A stretch of DNA of 16,254 nucleotides from Rhodospirillaceae bacterium (GTDB taxonomy: Bacteria; Pseudomonadota; Alphaproteobacteria; UBA8366; GCA-2717185). Shown here in pieces: positions 15,444 to 16,254 of the stretch. The translations under genes were made by a program, and so were the position numbers. Position 1 is the stretch's first letter. Each line of letters begins with the position of its first letter. The stretch is from contig PBDC01000075.1 of NCBI GenBank assembly GCA_002717185.1, forward strand, positions 1-16,254, given 5' to 3'. The notes under the pieces are model-generated. The model did not search any database. It was not told where the DNA came from and worked only from the letters and a program-made list of their open reading frames with translations.

Positions 15444-16254
15444 CTAATTAGTCCGCGCCGCCTTCTTGGCTTCCATTTCCAGCTCTGTGGTGAAGGTGAT
15501 GCTTACGTTGATGCCGCCGCGTGGCGGGTTGGATACCTCAGTCTCATAAGCCACCGCTTCGCCAGCAAGGACACGCGGCTCCTTCGCGCTGAAGGACCAA
15601 ATTCGTAATTCCTGGCCTTCCGAGTCCTTGATCGCACCGAATAACAACGGCACGTCGAGCACATGCGCCGTCGTATTCTTAATTTCTCCTTTGATCGATA
15701 GGATCCTCTTATTGCCTTCTTGGCGTGAAACGATGTCGTAATCTGGTATTTCCAAGCCGCTGCCCAGCACATCGGCACTGGGACCGAGTACCATGTAAAG
15801 TTTATTAGCCGGCGGGTAGAACGCAACTATATCGCGGCGAAACACGAAAAGGCTCCCAACCACCAAGACGACTACAACTAGCAAAACTATCCACCATATC
15901 AAGGTGGATTTTTTCTTTGTCGGCAAGTTCGATTGGAAACGGGCAATTTCCTCCTCAGAAGGGATCGGTGGTGGTGACGCGATCGCTTCTTCGTTTGAGG
16001 CCTTTTCCACCGGTGGATCGGATGGCACCTCAGCCTCAGCCGAAGGTGGCGTGATTGATGGTAGTGAAACTATCGCCTCTTCGTCTGGTGCTTCCTCCTC
16101 CGGTGGTGCAGATAGCTTCTCACCCTCAGCCGATTGTGGCTGCGGTTTTAATGCTTGCTGCAATGCGGCATACCCCGGCGCACCACTGCGTGGAGGCTCG
16201 TCACTGAGTGAAGCGAGGTCGGCAAACCAACGGTGATAGCACTTTGTACATTTC
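15444..16254 (-). CDS. Zinc-ribbon (MJ0042) / DUF3426 membrane protein, 5' end cut by window edge
   Basis: A single-pass membrane protein of unknown function. The frame is open from the right edge: the first visible residues KCTKCYHRWF are the second half of an MJ0042-type zinc ribbon (CxxC pair), so about 35 N-terminal residues with the first cysteine pair lie outside. After GAPGYAALQQALKPQPQ comes an acidic, proline-rich linker containing two copies of a 30-residue unit. A transmembrane helix follows (LIWWIVLLVVVVLVVGSLFV), then a C-terminal DUF3426-like domain (VAFYPPANKLYMVLG, IKGEIKNTTAHVLDVPLLFG, FTTELEMEAKKA). Topology would place the zinc ribbon in the cytoplasm and the DUF3426 domain in the periplasm. 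In alphaproteobacteria this family is often found next to ftsE/ftsX, which cannot be checked here. A TTG at 16163 is internal, not the start. Confidence 0.88.
   Translation of the reverse strand, partial: KCTKCYHRWFADLASLSDEPPRSGAPGYAALQQALKPQPQSAEGEKLSAPPEEEAPDEEAIVSLPSITPPSAEAEVPSDPPVEKASNEEAIASPPPIPSEEEIARFQSNLPTKKKSTLIWWIVLLVVVVLVVGSLFVFRRDIVAFYPPANKLYMVLGPSADVLGSGLEIPDYDIVSRQEGNKRILSIKGEIKNTTAHVLDVPLLFGAIKDSEGQELRIWSFSAKEPRVLAGEAVAYETEVSNPPRGGINVSITFTTELEMEAKKAARTN
15963..16142 (-). repeat. Two tandem 90-bp imperfect repeats inside the zinc-ribbon gene
   Basis: Units 15963-16052 and 16053-16142 align without gaps; my hand count gives 65 identical bases among the first 88 (about 74%). 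The period is exactly 30 codons, so the frame is kept. The protein copies correspond as AEGEKLSAPPEEEAPDEEAI and AEAEVPSDPPVEKASNEEAI. Both lie in the acidic linker between zinc ribbon and membrane helix. Confidence 0.8.

Overview
This window looks like core chromosome of an alphaproteobacterium, probably of a Rhodospirillales-like lineage. That placement is inferred from protein families and gene order, not from a search: a DUF4167 protein, a HIG1 twin-membrane protein beside a PduO-type adenosyltransferase, a TIGR02302/DUF4175 membrane protein after lysA, and an MJ0042 zinc-ribbon/DUF3426 protein are all typical of that class. I see no phage, transposon, CRISPR array, rRNA or tRNA.

Layout. 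Positions 1-1791 hold recQ, with its first few codons cut off by the window edge. Tail-to-tail with it, on the minus strand, is a 4Fe-4S protein gene (1788-2451) that is full length but split by two single-base frameshifts. A divergent SAM-dependent methyltransferase (2514-3263) sits behind a very close -10 box and abuts a minus-strand recX-family gene (3264-3830). A minus-strand DUF4167 gene follows (4035-4703). After a non-coding stretch come a small unrecognised ORF, a HIG1 protein and an ATP:cob(I)alamin adenosyltransferase (5098-6199). A 534-base gap with no convincing gene precedes an energy-metabolism cluster of etfB, etfA and 3-hydroxybutyryl-CoA dehydrogenase (6734-9340). A TlpA-like periplasmic thioredoxin gene runs against it on the minus strand (9337-9894). 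The tightly packed argH - LptM-like lipoprotein - lysA - DUF4175 cluster fills 9916-15239. After a hairpin-rich intergenic region, a minus-strand zinc-ribbon/DUF3426 membrane protein runs off the right edge.

Functionally the window combines DNA repair (RecQ, RecX), electron transfer and acyl-CoA oxidation (ETF, Hbd), cobalamin activation (PduO), amino-acid biosynthesis (ArgH, LysA) and envelope functions (TlpA, LptM, DUF4175). The argH-lptM-lysA-DUF4175 block is likely one transcript, because the first two genes overlap by 4 bp and the other junctions are 4 and 11 bp.

I did not find a new biological system here. The points most worth checking are the double frameshift in an otherwise intact ferredoxin-like gene, a probable leaderless start for the methyltransferase, a 90-bp imperfect tandem duplication in the zinc-ribbon protein, and three convergent gene pairs with no space between their stop codons.
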